Below the pieces are notes generated by a model. The model searched no databases. It had not been told where the DNA came from and saw only the letters and a list, made by a program, of their open reading frames with translations. A stretch of 52,350 nt of DNA from an uncultured Collinsella sp. (GTDB lineage: Bacteria; Actinomycetota; Coriobacteriia; Coriobacteriales; Coriobacteriaceae), in assembly GCA_902494345.1 (NCBI GenBank), contig CABUSV010000016.1, positions 1 to 52,350 of the forward strand, read 5' to 3'. Each line of letters begins with the position of its first letter. Position 1 is the stretch's first letter. The position numbers were made by a program, and so were the translations under genes. This document shows positions 25,301 to 32,612 of the stretch, piece after piece.

Positions 25301-28300
25301 CATCCTCGGAGTCCAAGACCACGAAGGGGGAGATCACCGGCAAGGACGGTCAGACCCTCAACTTCTCCGGTATGAAATTCAACAAGGCAGGCGACTACAC
25401 ATTTACGCTCACCGAGGCCCACGGGGAAGATGACGATCCTAATACGGCTGGTGTGCAGAACGCCGGTTGGACGATGGACGATTCCACCTACGCCGTCACG
25501 GTGAAGGTTGAGGACAAGAATGCCAAGCTGACTGTCACAGGCGTGGCGGTGAAAAAGGACGGCGATGACAAGAGCGAAACGCCTGAGGTCAAGAACGGCG
25601 AGGTGAACCTCGCCACCTTTACCAACAGCTATGCCGCGAAGGGTTCCGTGACCCTGGCGGCGAAGAAGCTCTTTACGGGCGGTGCGCTCGCGGGGAACGA
25701 ATTCTCGTTCGCTCTGTACAAGGGTGACAAGGCGGAAGGCACGCCCATTGAGACCGTCACGAACGACGAGGACGGCAACATTACCTTCCAGCCCATCAAC
25801 TACACCGAGGCCGGTGACTACAAGTACACCATCAAGGAAGTTACCGGTAACGACCAGACCATCGTCTACGACGCTCGGGAAGTGAAGGTCAAGGTCAGCG
25901 TCACCGATAACAAGAACGGCACGCTGGGCGCAACCGTTACCTACGACGGCGATAAGGCCGTGCCGACCTTCACCAACGCGAGGCCGACGGCCGATGCAAC
26001 CATCGAGGCAAAGAAGACCCTCACGGGCAAGGACCTGACGGAAGGTGCGTTCATCTTTGGCCTGTACCAAGGTGACACGTCCACGGGTAATCCCGTCCAG
26101 ACCGTCCAGAACGACAAGGATGGCAAGATCAATCTTGCCCTCACCGGTCTGACCATCGGCGAGTACGACTACACGCTCAAGGAGGAGAACGTCGGTGCCG
26201 ATCCGACTATCACCTACGACACCAAGGTGGTGAAGGTTCACGTCTCGGTGAAGGCGGAGGGTGGCAAGGCGAAGGCGACCGTCACTTACGACGGCAAGAA
26301 CGATATCCCGACCTTCGAGAACACGTATCAGCCCGCCGAGACCTCGGTGGCGATCACGGCGAAGAAGACCTACGTGAAGTCCGACAGTACGCCGGCTGCG
26401 CTCAAGGGCGGCGAGTTCACCTTCAACCTGTACGAGGGCGATCTGACGGCTGAGCAGCTGAAGGACAAACAACCCATCCAAACCGCCGAGAACGGCGAGG
26501 ACGGCACCGTCACCTTCCCGGTCATCAACTACACCAAGGCCGGCGAGTACAAGTACACCATCGTGGAGAAGAAGGGCGACCTGTCCCACGTGACCTTCGA
26601 CGACACGGTGCACCACGCCGTGGTGAAGGTCGTGGACAAAGCTGGCAAGCTGGACGCCACTGTTACCTACGATGGTGACAAGGCCGATGCCCCCACCTTC
26701 ACGAACACCTACACCGCAAAGGGATCCGTGGAGCTGACGGCGACCAAGATCGTTGCGGTCGCGCCGGGCTTCACGCACGACACCAAGCTGAAGGGCGGCG
26801 AGTACACGTTCGAGCTGAAGGACGCCGACGGCAAGGTGCTCGACACCACGACGAACAAGGCCGATGGCATTGTGAAGTTCACGCGCGGCTTCGAGCTCTC
26901 CGACCTGGACGGCGCCGCGAGCAAGGACTTCACCTACACCATCGTGGAGCAGCCGGGCGCGGAGGCCGGCATGGTCTACGACAACCATGCCCTCACCTAC
27001 AAGGTGACGGTCGCGGACGGCGGCACCGGCACGCTGACGGTCACGCCGCAGGTAACGAGTGGAGACAACTCGCAGACCTTCACGAACACGTACCACCCGA
27101 AGGAGACCTCGGTAACGCTCAAGGCGACGAAGCGCTTCACAGGTGGCGAGCTCGCGGGGAACGACTTCACGTTCCAGCTGTTCGACGGGGACGGCAGCGT
27201 GGTCCAGACCGTCCGGAATGACAAGGACGGCAAGGTCGCCTTCCAGGCAATCAGCTACGACACGCCGGGCGAGCACGACTACGCCATCAAGGAGGTTGCC
27301 GGCAACGACCCGACCATCGTCTATGACACGAAGGACGTAATGGTCCACGTAAAGGTCACCGACGAGAAGGGCGAGCTGAAGGCGACCGTCACATACGATG
27401 ATAAGAAGGCCGTGCCGACCTTCACCAACTCGAAGCCGACGGCTGACGTCACCATCGAGACGACGAAGACCCTCACGGGTAAGGTCCTGACGGCCGGTGC
27501 GTTCACCTTCGGCCTGTACGACCAGGCCGGCAACGAGGTTGCCAAGGGCAACAACGACCAGGACGGCAAGGTCAAGCTGACCGTCAAGAACCTGAACCTG
27601 GGCGAGTACGACTACACGCTGAAGGAGGAGAAGGCCGGCCAGATCGTCGACGGCGTGGTCTACGACGCCAAGGAAGTCAAGGTCCACGTCAGGGTAGAGC
27701 AGAACCAGGATGACAACAACAAGACGAAGGTGACCGTCACCTATGACGGTACCGCTACGGCTCCCACCTTCAACAACACCTACACCGCAAAGGGATCCGT
27801 GGAGCTGACGGCGACCAAGACCATCAAGGTTGCGGACGGCTTCGATCACACGACGAAGCCTGCGGACGGCGAGTTCACCTTCGACCTGAAGGACGCTGCC
27901 GGCAACGTGATCGCCACCGCGAAGAACGATGCAAACGGCAAGGTCTGCTTCACGCGCGAGTTCCAGCTCTCCGACTTGGACGGCGCCGCGAGCAAGGACT
28001 TCACCTACACCATCGTGGAGCAGCCGGGCGCGGAGCCGGGCATGGTCTATGACAATCATGCCCTCACCTATACGGTGACGGTCACAGACGGCGGGAACGG
28101 AGCACTGAATGCGAAGGCGATCGTGACGAGCGCATCCGGCTCGGATACCTTCACCAACACCTACCAGCCGGCCGCGACCGGTCTGGCCCTCGGTGCGCAG
28201 AAGAGCTATGTGAAGAAGGACGACAACACGCCGATCGTCCCCAAGGACGGCGAGTTCACCTTCGATGTGTACGAGGGCAAAATGACTGCTGAGCAGCTTG

Positions 28301-30207
28301 CCGGGGCCAAGCCCGTCCGGACCGCGACCAACGGCGCGGACGGAAGTGTTAACTTCGACGCCTTCTCCTACGCGAAGCCGGGCACGTACGAGTACACTAT
28401 CGTGGAGCGGAAGGGTGATCTGGCCTACGTGACCTACGACGACGCGGTGCATCATGCCGTGGTGACGGTTGTGGACAATGCCGGCACGCTGCAGGCGAGC
28501 GTCGCCTACGACGGCGCGGACGCCACGAAGCCCACCTTCACCAACACCTACGAGGCGAAGGCGACGAACTCCGGCGCGATCGCCCTCACCAAGAGCGTTG
28601 ACGTGCACGACGGCAGCTACCAGATGAAGCCGGGAGACTTCGCGTTCGAGCTGGTGGGGCCCGACGGCGCGGTGCTCCAGACCCAGAAGAACGACGCCGA
28701 CGGCAAGGTTGCCTTCGACGAGCTGACCTTCGACCATGCGGGCACCTTTATCTACACGGTTCGCGAGGTGCAGCCGACGGACGACGCGCCGGGCGTGCCG
28801 GGCGTGACCTACACCGGCAAGACGTACACCCTGACCTATGTGGTGGCAGACAACAACGACGGCAAGCTGGTGGTGGAGAGCTCTACGGTGAAACCGAGCG
28901 AGGAGGGCACCGAGAACGGCGTCACCCCCAACACCATGGCGTTTGCGAACAGCTACCAGCCGGGTCAGACCTCCTACCAGATCTCTGGCACCAAGGTGCT
29001 TGAGAATGCCGACCCGGCCACCACGCGGACGCCCGCCGATGGCGAGTTCACATTCGCGCTGATTGACGTAGCCACCGGGCAGGAGATCGACCGGACCACG
29101 AACGTGGGTAAAGCGTTTACCTTCAAGGCCATCTCGTACACCGCAACTGGTTCGCATGCGTACCAGGTGAAGGAGGTTGCGGGCCAAGATGGCACCATCA
29201 CTTACAGCGATGCGGTGCTGGACGTAACGGTGAACGTGACCGATGACGGCAGCGGCCAGCTGACCGCGACGGCGAACAAGACGGCTGCGGATCTGACCTT
29301 CACCAACACCTACACGCCGACGGCAACGACGGCGACGATTACCGGAACGAAGGCTCTGGCCGGCCGCGACCTGGCCGAGGGTGAGTTCTCCTTCGATCTG
29401 AAGGACGCCGACGGTAACGTGGTACAGACGGTGCAGAACAGCGTCGACGGCACGTTCGGCTTCGCGCCGCTGCAGCTGGATAAGGTGGGGACGTATGTCT
29501 ACACCGTGTCCGAGCAGGCAGGGGCGACGGCGAACGGCGTCACCTACGACGCGACGGTCTTTACCGCAACGGTGACGGTGACGGAGAATGCGGAGACGCA
29601 CGAGCTGGAGGCGCAGGTTGCCTACAGCACAGGCGGCAAGGCTGCGGATGCGGTGGCGTTCTGCAACAGCTACGCGCCGGCCGCGACTGAGGTGAAGCTG
29701 GGGGCCTCCAAGGTGCTGAGCGGCGAGGACCTGAAGGAAGGGCAGTTCTCCTTCCAGCTGAAGGATACCGACGGCAAGGTGCTGCAAACCGCCAAGAACG
29801 CGGCGGACGGCACGGTGGGCTTCGAGGCAATCTCGTACGACAAGCCCGGGACGTACACCTACAGCATCTCCGAGGTGGACGACGGTCAGAAGAACGTGAC
29901 GTACGACGCGACCGAACACCAGGTAACGGTGACGGTGACGGACGACGGCGCGGGCCATCTGGTGGCGACGGTAGCCTATGGCGGTGACGTGGCGCCAGTG
30001 TTCAAGAACACGTACACGCCGCCGACCACCCCGCCGACGGAGCCGCCCACCAATCCGCCGAGCAAGTCACCGGTGCCGAAGGAGGAGAAGCCGGGTCTGC
30101 CGTATACGGGCGATACCAGCTTGTCGCCGATGGCCCTGGGTGCCATCGCGGGCGGCGCGGTGGTGCTGATCGCCGCAGGCGTTATCCTGCGGCGCCGGAA
30201 CCGGTAG
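19354..30207 (+). CDS. Giant sortase-anchored adhesin with 18 FctA/Spy0128-like domains
   Basis: A surface protein of about 3,617 residues. A signal sequence (hydrophobic YAIVLALAIALTASFFLPL, cut after AEA) leads to a fibro-slime-type N-terminal domain (DDVWVFIDDVLVGDIGGIHD, DNA about 20240), two SpaA/Cna-B-like domains (about 20527 and 21433) and a DUF5979-like domain (about 22165). Then 18 tandem FctA/Spy0128-like pilin domains run from about 22603 to 30018, each closing with FTNTY or a variant whose Asn would form the Lys-Asn isopeptide bond known in this family. A Pro/Thr stalk, LPYTG, membrane helix and RRRNR tail give sortase anchoring. ATG 19354 follows GGGGAGGAA; ATG 19462 would give a more usual signal length but has a weaker site. 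No sortase gene is in view. It probably acts as a long fibrillar adhesin. Confidence 0.92.
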   Translation: MQELRETTSRLVNIATGGCLSRELPGEHRPRERWSVMSCGRRRGLRSVSPYAIVLALAIALTASFFLPLRAEAAISDHTVPTISPSGTTINLFDYWVNPDDHLSVSGNGGINANHRFQFNDGQGGESLNRWTGGENPQSGIVNNTLFDGYPRLSDTWGGKSLRYLFDSSAQTGKTSHFGVTGLLQAQGGYYVYDSTHNYAAYNANKNAFDIYDTGGVGNSSHQGQFFPFDAADKVFNEENNRLVQNGITADNTASYNGGKPVNHHFGLSMSTRFVQPDGGKTNKDEDMTFEFAGDDDVWVFIDDVLVGDIGGIHDRASLNINFKTGDIKVNGKSDGTLLSKYQKAGKDGDTRWYGSTFADGTNHTLKFFYLERGALYSNMELKFNLVTVPESDIIKFDQDGKFVQGAEFQLYKTDKDFKTEGALLGSGTTDEAGCLTLTNDDGSGVINFDDLYNKDHSNKYYLLKETSVPKGYRSNLTTTDGSMHLEYEPTSDKNGAGGVIINRGGMDAGSAMWRTGAFAGAKETITAPSIVYKANDDLTKSNDAVSLDSGILFAVVLKRDKSASIQDPSSWYAVSGDPSTGAGYTLAKEPGTAGAIEAAKKDLHAFTLNTSGQYQVEIQNLPGDISKYYYLLSGDARKDAEYTVVIYHTTASSIGDATPMNTVHVYSDDIAGGTNFKRQFATRLLVTNIQNRLFVQKTDTEGNPVDGATFGLYKATTDANGKVVPKDDQGPYDTLTTGSVDNPVRLEGAGIFPCTSDSSRPLEKGTYFLKEVSAPKGFLLNDTLTKVIVDDCGVHADAGTDDDGVSTFVGPGALMKSLGQFGAEGDIDNTLTWIKGTRQTSNGETNVKGNLTWTDVEPVGADDTVHLKYGANGRMYQYGPTEEGKPYRLETETGWIRMGITQDEQPKGITAKGARADLGAMNLNALFTGATCVRVANEREASLEVTKKVVVPDGLTGNKDAGFTFKFTVPKGKTYKAAVFEKAGTVDEKQVGNVFDLTNGYSQTIKADETIRVYGLGEGDEYTVQELTGADEMPAGYKLTGRKQGDKNLTGAGDGIITGKIAKQNTDGTLAEDNKLVFTNSYSVKSSVTLTGIRAQKVLQGRKWTKADSFDIYLRAAKGTPMPEGYKGVSGVPGYVQVVKTVNNGDEFDFGQITYKKPGTYTYTVAERTPDEHDSSWLPGFGYSSAGYTVTVQVDDTGRGTLSEPVVTMARNGDDDGAHHDPAVPVDNKVAVFTNKFSTDTKTISFNAQKSYTDESGDNPLAAGKFTFELKALGGLANSAVGAAPIKFNDLSYTVSANDAPMPADGVTTAENDGGGIAAFPQITFTAADQNTTYVYQVTEQAGSDASTTGGMTYDTTVYYAMVQNTLDDKGQLSSTATYWKADGTQLTDTGGYIPFKNTYTVAQTMSAPVTVQKTLAGRAWEQDDKFDFTLTPADDATMKAVKNKVVTQRKATDSDETGDLTTKVEIAGAGDATRSATFGAGDLVFTKSGTYTFNVNETKPTDADKTGIAYDGHTSTVTYTVTDIENGKHAGKLTASVAYDNKQATTDADRQVTDAAAFTNIYAASGTYAGIDVTKTLVGTPLKNGMFPFTIEAMTYNGTKAPEPVDSDRSFTNTVGKDDGDDTQTATMSGKLKMNFTQLSYNKMYVYKVSEVHDANAAGYTYDTEYPGDAFVLIAVKPNLDNKGQLYTETTIVKGPDVTALVGVGDNVDALTAEAIKGLDTTTNYVQTVSSRDAKPATPIVPFKNEYKVETVEYGAKAGLQIEKKFTGTGDASRTFSFTVTPEDYQKEGQDGTKFILTSADAAAKKLDITGGAETFKIPEMKLGDTKTVSLLPKGLQFTHDDVSNEYRANVYQYRVEENVPKPVPAGYTYDKTVYTVKIAVSDNGDGTLKVETTVLNSDGKRVDYREFNPGAPLEDNTATVPFENSYKTDASDELTPQVTKKVSGTESTDKEFSFTLAATSETKDKIAAGDLEAGGLKGDASSESKTTKGEITGKDGQTLNFSGMKFNKAGDYTFTLTEAHGEDDDPNTAGVQNAGWTMDDSTYAVTVKVEDKNAKLTVTGVAVKKDGDDKSETPEVKNGEVNLATFTNSYAAKGSVTLAAKKLFTGGALAGNEFSFALYKGDKAEGTPIETVTNDEDGNITFQPINYTEAGDYKYTIKEVTGNDQTIVYDAREVKVKVSVTDNKNGTLGATVTYDGDKAVPTFTNARPTADATIEAKKTLTGKDLTEGAFIFGLYQGDTSTGNPVQTVQNDKDGKINLALTGLTIGEYDYTLKEENVGADPTITYDTKVVKVHVSVKAEGGKAKATVTYDGKNDIPTFENTYQPAETSVAITAKKTYVKSDSTPAALKGGEFTFNLYEGDLTAEQLKDKQPIQTAENGEDGTVTFPVINYTKAGEYKYTIVEKKGDLSHVTFDDTVHHAVVKVVDKAGKLDATVTYDGDKADAPTFTNTYTAKGSVELTATKIVAVAPGFTHDTKLKGGEYTFELKDADGKVLDTTTNKADGIVKFTRGFELSDLDGAASKDFTYTIVEQPGAEAGMVYDNHALTYKVTVADGGTGTLTVTPQVTSGDNSQTFTNTYHPKETSVTLKATKRFTGGELAGNDFTFQLFDGDGSVVQTVRNDKDGKVAFQAISYDTPGEHDYAIKEVAGNDPTIVYDTKDVMVHVKVTDEKGELKATVTYDDKKAVPTFTNSKPTADVTIETTKTLTGKVLTAGAFTFGLYDQAGNEVAKGNNDQDGKVKLTVKNLNLGEYDYTLKEEKAGQIVDGVVYDAKEVKVHVRVEQNQDDNNKTKVTVTYDGTATAPTFNNTYTAKGSVELTATKTIKVADGFDHTTKPADGEFTFDLKDAAGNVIATAKNDANGKVCFTREFQLSDLDGAASKDFTYTIVEQPGAEPGMVYDNHALTYTVTVTDGGNGALNAKAIVTSASGSDTFTNTYQPAATGLALGAQKSYVKKDDNTPIVPKDGEFTFDVYEGKMTAEQLAGAKPVRTATNGADGSVNFDAFSYAKPGTYEYTIVERKGDLAYVTYDDAVHHAVVTVVDNAGTLQASVAYDGADATKPTFTNTYEAKATNSGAIALTKSVDVHDGSYQMKPGDFAFELVGPDGAVLQTQKNDADGKVAFDELTFDHAGTFIYTVREVQPTDDAPGVPGVTYTGKTYTLTYVVADNNDGKLVVESSTVKPSEEGTENGVTPNTMAFANSYQPGQTSYQISGTKVLENADPATTRTPADGEFTFALIDVATGQEIDRTTNVGKAFTFKAISYTATGSHAYQVKEVAGQDGTITYSDAVLDVTVNVTDDGSGQLTATANKTAADLTFTNTYTPTATTATITGTKALAGRDLAEGEFSFDLKDADGNVVQTVQNSVDGTFGFAPLQLDKVGTYVYTVSEQAGATANGVTYDATVFTATVTVTENAETHELEAQVAYSTGGKAADAVAFCNSYAPAATEVKLGASKVLSGEDLKEGQFSFQLKDTDGKVLQTAKNAADGTVGFEAISYDKPGTYTYSISEVDDGQKNVTYDATEHQVTVTVTDDGAGHLVATVAYGGDVAPVFKNTYTPPTTPPTEPPTNPPSKSPVPKEEKPGLPYTGDTSLSPMALGAIAGGAVVLIAAGVILRRRNR
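22603..30018 (+). repeat. 18 tandem pilin-domain repeats within the adhesin
   Basis: Domain ends are marked by FTNSY, FTNKF, FKNTY, FTNIY, FKNEY, FENSY, FTNTY and similar. The first six domains are long (about 150-190 residues) and divergent; domains 7-18 are mostly 115-130 residues. Domains 10 (from about 26713) and 13 (from about 27784) share a 40-base identical stretch at 26710-26749 and 27781-27820 and another long near-identical stretch near 26908 and 27972. Domain pairs 7/11, 8/12, 10/13 and 9/14 are clearly related, pointing to a block duplication. Confidence 0.85.
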
Positions 30208-30250
30208 CTACGGCGGCCGAGAAGGGCTTTGATTGAGGGCGGGTGGTCGC

Positions 30251-30274
30251 AGGGCGCGGCCGCTCGCCCTTTTT
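30251..30274 (+). terminator. Rho-independent terminator after adhesin gene
   Basis: AGGGCG (30251-30256) pairs with CGCCCT (30265-30270) across an 8-base loop, followed by TTTT. It lies 44 bases after the adhesin stop. Confidence 0.75.
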
Positions 30275-30288
30275 GGTGAAAGGCTATG

Positions 30289-30617
30289 TTAACCCGCCGT
30301 TTGCACGTCCGGCTCCAGATGGAACTCGTACTCCGGCTCCATCATCTTCTTCCGGATCTTTTCGTAGCGCCCGTCGTCGAGCTGCTCGCGCATGAGCGAC
30401 GTCCTGTCCCCGACGCGTGCGGCCTCGCGCAGCCATCTGAACCACATCAGGCAGCTGTGGAGCCTGCGGGTCGATACGCCCTTGAACCTCTCGAGGAAGT
30501 GGCCGAGCGAACCCTGCGCTTCAGCATCCTCTGGACCGTGTCCCGCTCGTACCCGGTGAGCCTGCCGTGGGTCCTCGGGACCGCCCTCGCGGCGCCCTTC
30601 CCGCCCTTTCCGGACAT
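30289..30617 (-). pseudogene. Transposase relic, IS1595/ISXO2-like C-terminus, frameshifted
   Basis: Read on the minus strand, an ATG at 30617 with a good GGAGG site opens a frame (MSGKGGKGAARAVPRTHGRL, then TGYERDTVQRMLK). Near 30510-30525 the meaningful frame switches to GHFLERFKGVSTRRLHSCLM and continues to the stop at 30289. The motif F..RFKGVSTR.L..YL.WF is typical of the C-terminus of IS1595 (ISXO2-like) transposases as I recall them. The catalytic centre is absent, so an internal deletion with frameshift has removed most of the gene. Whether the N-terminal piece belonged to the same transposase is unclear. Confidence 0.55.
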
Positions 30618-30954
30618 GGCGTCCTCCGATCTCCCGGGGCCGGCCGATCCGGCCCTCAGGGTATCGGATTCCCAAATTTATCCGTATATGTGCGGATGAA
30701 TGCGGGAGGCGTTCGGATGAAGTTGTATTCAAGGAAAGAGACTGACCCTTTGTCGCATTCCGTGCGGGTTATATGCAGGTATGCCTGCGCACGCTATCAT
30801 GTATGGGTTAGACCGCAACTATGTACCTCATACGCGAAGGGATGCGCATGTATCTGAAGATCGACATGTTCTAGCTGGGCTTACCCCCGCAGTGGCGCCC
30901 CGCGCCCCATCAATTCTGCCGATTTTCACCTTCACGCATATAAAGGAGTCCGTC
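30618..30954. other. Intergenic region before prfA
   Basis: It holds an R2 copy (30735-30760), an inverted repeat TTATCCG/CGGATGA around 30677-30702 that may belong to the lost insertion sequence, a small GCAGGTATGCCTGC hairpin near 30776, and a possible 10-codon open frame ending in MYLKIDMF near 30847. No gene of normal size and no clear prfA promoter were found. Confidence 0.4.
30735..30760. repeat. R2 palindrome, copy 7 (partial)
   Basis: AAAGAGACTGACCCTTTGTC then GCATT matches the centre and right arm of R2; the left arm is degenerate. It lies 195 bases before prfA. Confidence 0.6.
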
Positions 30955-32022
30955 ATGCGCGACAAGCTCGAAAAGATCATCAAGGCCTACGAGGAGCTCG
31001 AGAAGAAGCTTTCCGACCCGGCCGTCGCCTCCGATATCAAGGAGTTCACGCGTCTCAACAAGGAGTACGCGCACCAGTCCGACCTCATTGCTGCCTCGCG
31101 CGAGTACATCGGCGCGCTCGATGACATCGAGGCTGCCAAGGAAATGCTGCACGATACCACCGATGCCGATGAGAAGGAGATGCTCCAGATGGACATCTCC
31201 GAAAACGAGGCCAAGCTTCCCCAGCTCGAGGAAGACATCAAGTACATGCTCATCCCGAGCGACCCCAACGACGACAAGAACACCATCGTCGAGATTCGCT
31301 CCGCCGCCGGTGGCGACGAGGCGGCCATCTTCGCCGGCGACCTGTACAAGATGTATCAGCGCTTTTGCGAGTCGCGTGGCTGGAAGACTACCGTGCTCGA
31401 TTCCAGCCCCAGCGAGGCCGGCGGCTTCAAGTCCATTGAGTTCAAGGTCGAGGGCGACCGCGTCTACTCCGTTATGAAGTACGAGTCCGGCGTGCACCGT
31501 GTCCAGCGTGTCCCCAAGACCGAGTCCCAGGGCCGCATCCAGACTTCAACGGCTACCGTCGCCGTGCTTCCCGAGGCCGAGGAAATCGACGTCCAGATCA
31601 ACCAGTCCGACCTGCGCATCGACACCTACTGCGCCTCCGGCCCTGGCGGTCAGTGCGTTAACACCACCTACTCCGCCGTGCGCATCACCCACCTGCCCAC
31701 CAACACCGTGGTGCAGTCGCAGGAGCAGCGTTCCCAGATCCAGAACCGCGAGGTCTGCATGCAGATGCTGCGCGCCCGTCTGTACGAGATGGAACTCGAG
31801 AAGCAGCAGGCCGAGCTCGGCGCCGAGCGCCAGAGCCAGATTGGCCACGGCAACCGTTCCGAGAAGATTCGTACCTACAACCAGCCCCAGGACCGCGTGA
31901 CCGATCACCGTATCGGCTTCAACTCCACCTACAACGGCGTCCTTCTGGGCGATCAGCTCGGCACCGTCATCGAGGCGCTCGCCGCCGCCGAGCGTGCCGA
32001 GAAGCTGGCACAAGCAGTTTAA
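30955..32022 (+). CDS. prfA: Peptide chain release factor 1
   Basis: The 355-residue factor reads UAA and UAG stop codons and triggers peptide release on the ribosome. The codon-recognition tripeptide is PKT (187-189) in RVPKTESQGRIQTS, and the catalytic GGQ lies at 231-233 (SGPGGQCVNTT), whose Gln is methylated by PrmC in known systems. The acidic N-terminal coiled-coil domain is present. ATG 30955 follows AAAGGAG; an upstream in-frame extension has no family similarity. prmC is the next gene but about 590 bases away, so the usual tight prfA-prmC pairing has been opened by an R1 copy and an AT-rich stretch. The stop TAA is followed directly by R1. Confidence 0.97.
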   Translation: MRDKLEKIIKAYEELEKKLSDPAVASDIKEFTRLNKEYAHQSDLIAASREYIGALDDIEAAKEMLHDTTDADEKEMLQMDISENEAKLPQLEEDIKYMLIPSDPNDDKNTIVEIRSAAGGDEAAIFAGDLYKMYQRFCESRGWKTTVLDSSPSEAGGFKSIEFKVEGDRVYSVMKYESGVHRVQRVPKTESQGRIQTSTATVAVLPEAEEIDVQINQSDLRIDTYCASGPGGQCVNTTYSAVRITHLPTNTVVQSQEQRSQIQNREVCMQMLRARLYEMELEKQQAELGAERQSQIGHGNRSEKIRTYNQPQDRVTDHRIGFNSTYNGVLLGDQLGTVIEALAAAERAEKLAQAV

Positions 32023-32189
32023 GTTACGGCGTTTTACCAAACGCCGTAACTGCTCGACGCTGCGCGCCGCCCAGAGCGACAATTTGTCATTCAAAAGGCA
32101 AGGCATGACCAGAAGGTCTATGCCCTGCCTTTTTCATGCCAACTTGTTCGCTCTGGACGTCGCTCGCTGACATTGCCAAAACATCGGCG
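32023..32189 (+). repeat. R1 structured repeat, copy c
   Basis: It starts at the base after the prfA stop codon. The 5' hairpin GTTACGGCGTTT/AAACGCCGTAAC (32023-32050) has a 12-bp perfect stem. Then come conserved CTCGACGCTGCGCG (32053-32066), an outer helix CCAGAGCGA with TCGCTCTGG (32148-32156), an apical hairpin around GACCAGAAGGTC (32107-32118) closing with TGCCTTTTT, and the tail CGCTCGCTGACATTGCC with AAAACATCGGCG. Confidence 0.88.
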
Positions 32190-32612
32190 TTTCCTTGGTC
32201 GTCAAATGATTCGTAGGGAGTCATTGGGGACGTTGCCTTGAGATTTTATTCAGTCGGCTGTGATGGCATTTGAGCTGTTTGCCTGCTTAAAGCAATTAAC
32301 GTCGTGTATCTGCTATTGAAAATATTGCTCAAAAAATCGTCCAAGAAGTCGCGAGGTGATTTTTGATGCGTCGCGCGTCAAGTGATTTGGCAAGTTCTTG
32401 GTTAGATATTGGTCAGTTTTGGGGCAACCTTGCCAAAAGCTTGACGAATGCAAATCTAGACGTCGGCGAATGAACACTTTGAGCGAGCCCGGTGCAAAAT
32501 TCTGGGCTGATTCTCGATAATCGCCTTCAATCGTCCCTTGCCAAGCGCTGGCCTCGCGTACAATCTGCTCCGACATTCGCGCGCCGTCCGGCGCTTAAGA
32601 GGGGAGGACCCC
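32190..32612. other. AT-rich intergenic stretch between R1 and prmC
   Basis: No gene was accepted here. It is clearly more AT-rich than its surroundings. It contains TTGGGGACGTTGCC (32225), related to the R1 extension, and an imperfect inverted repeat TTTTGGGGCAA/TTGCCAAAA near 32416-32438. A minus-strand frame at 32313-32576 looks non-coding. A candidate prmC promoter is TTGCCA (32538-32543) with TACAAT (32559-32564), but the 15-base spacer is short. Confidence 0.5.

Noticed and set aside
25024..29958. Open frame of 1,644 codons on the minus strand, antisense to the adhesin
   Set aside because: It mirrors the repetitive, GC-rich adhesin coding strand, has no recognisable domains, and its protein is a biased Val/Arg/Leu-rich mirror translation. 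The sense frame has a signal peptide, domains and LPYTG anchor.
32313..32576. 87-codon minus-strand frame in the AT-rich stretch before prmC
   Set aside because: No family resemblance and no convincing ribosome site; it overlaps the likely prmC promoter.
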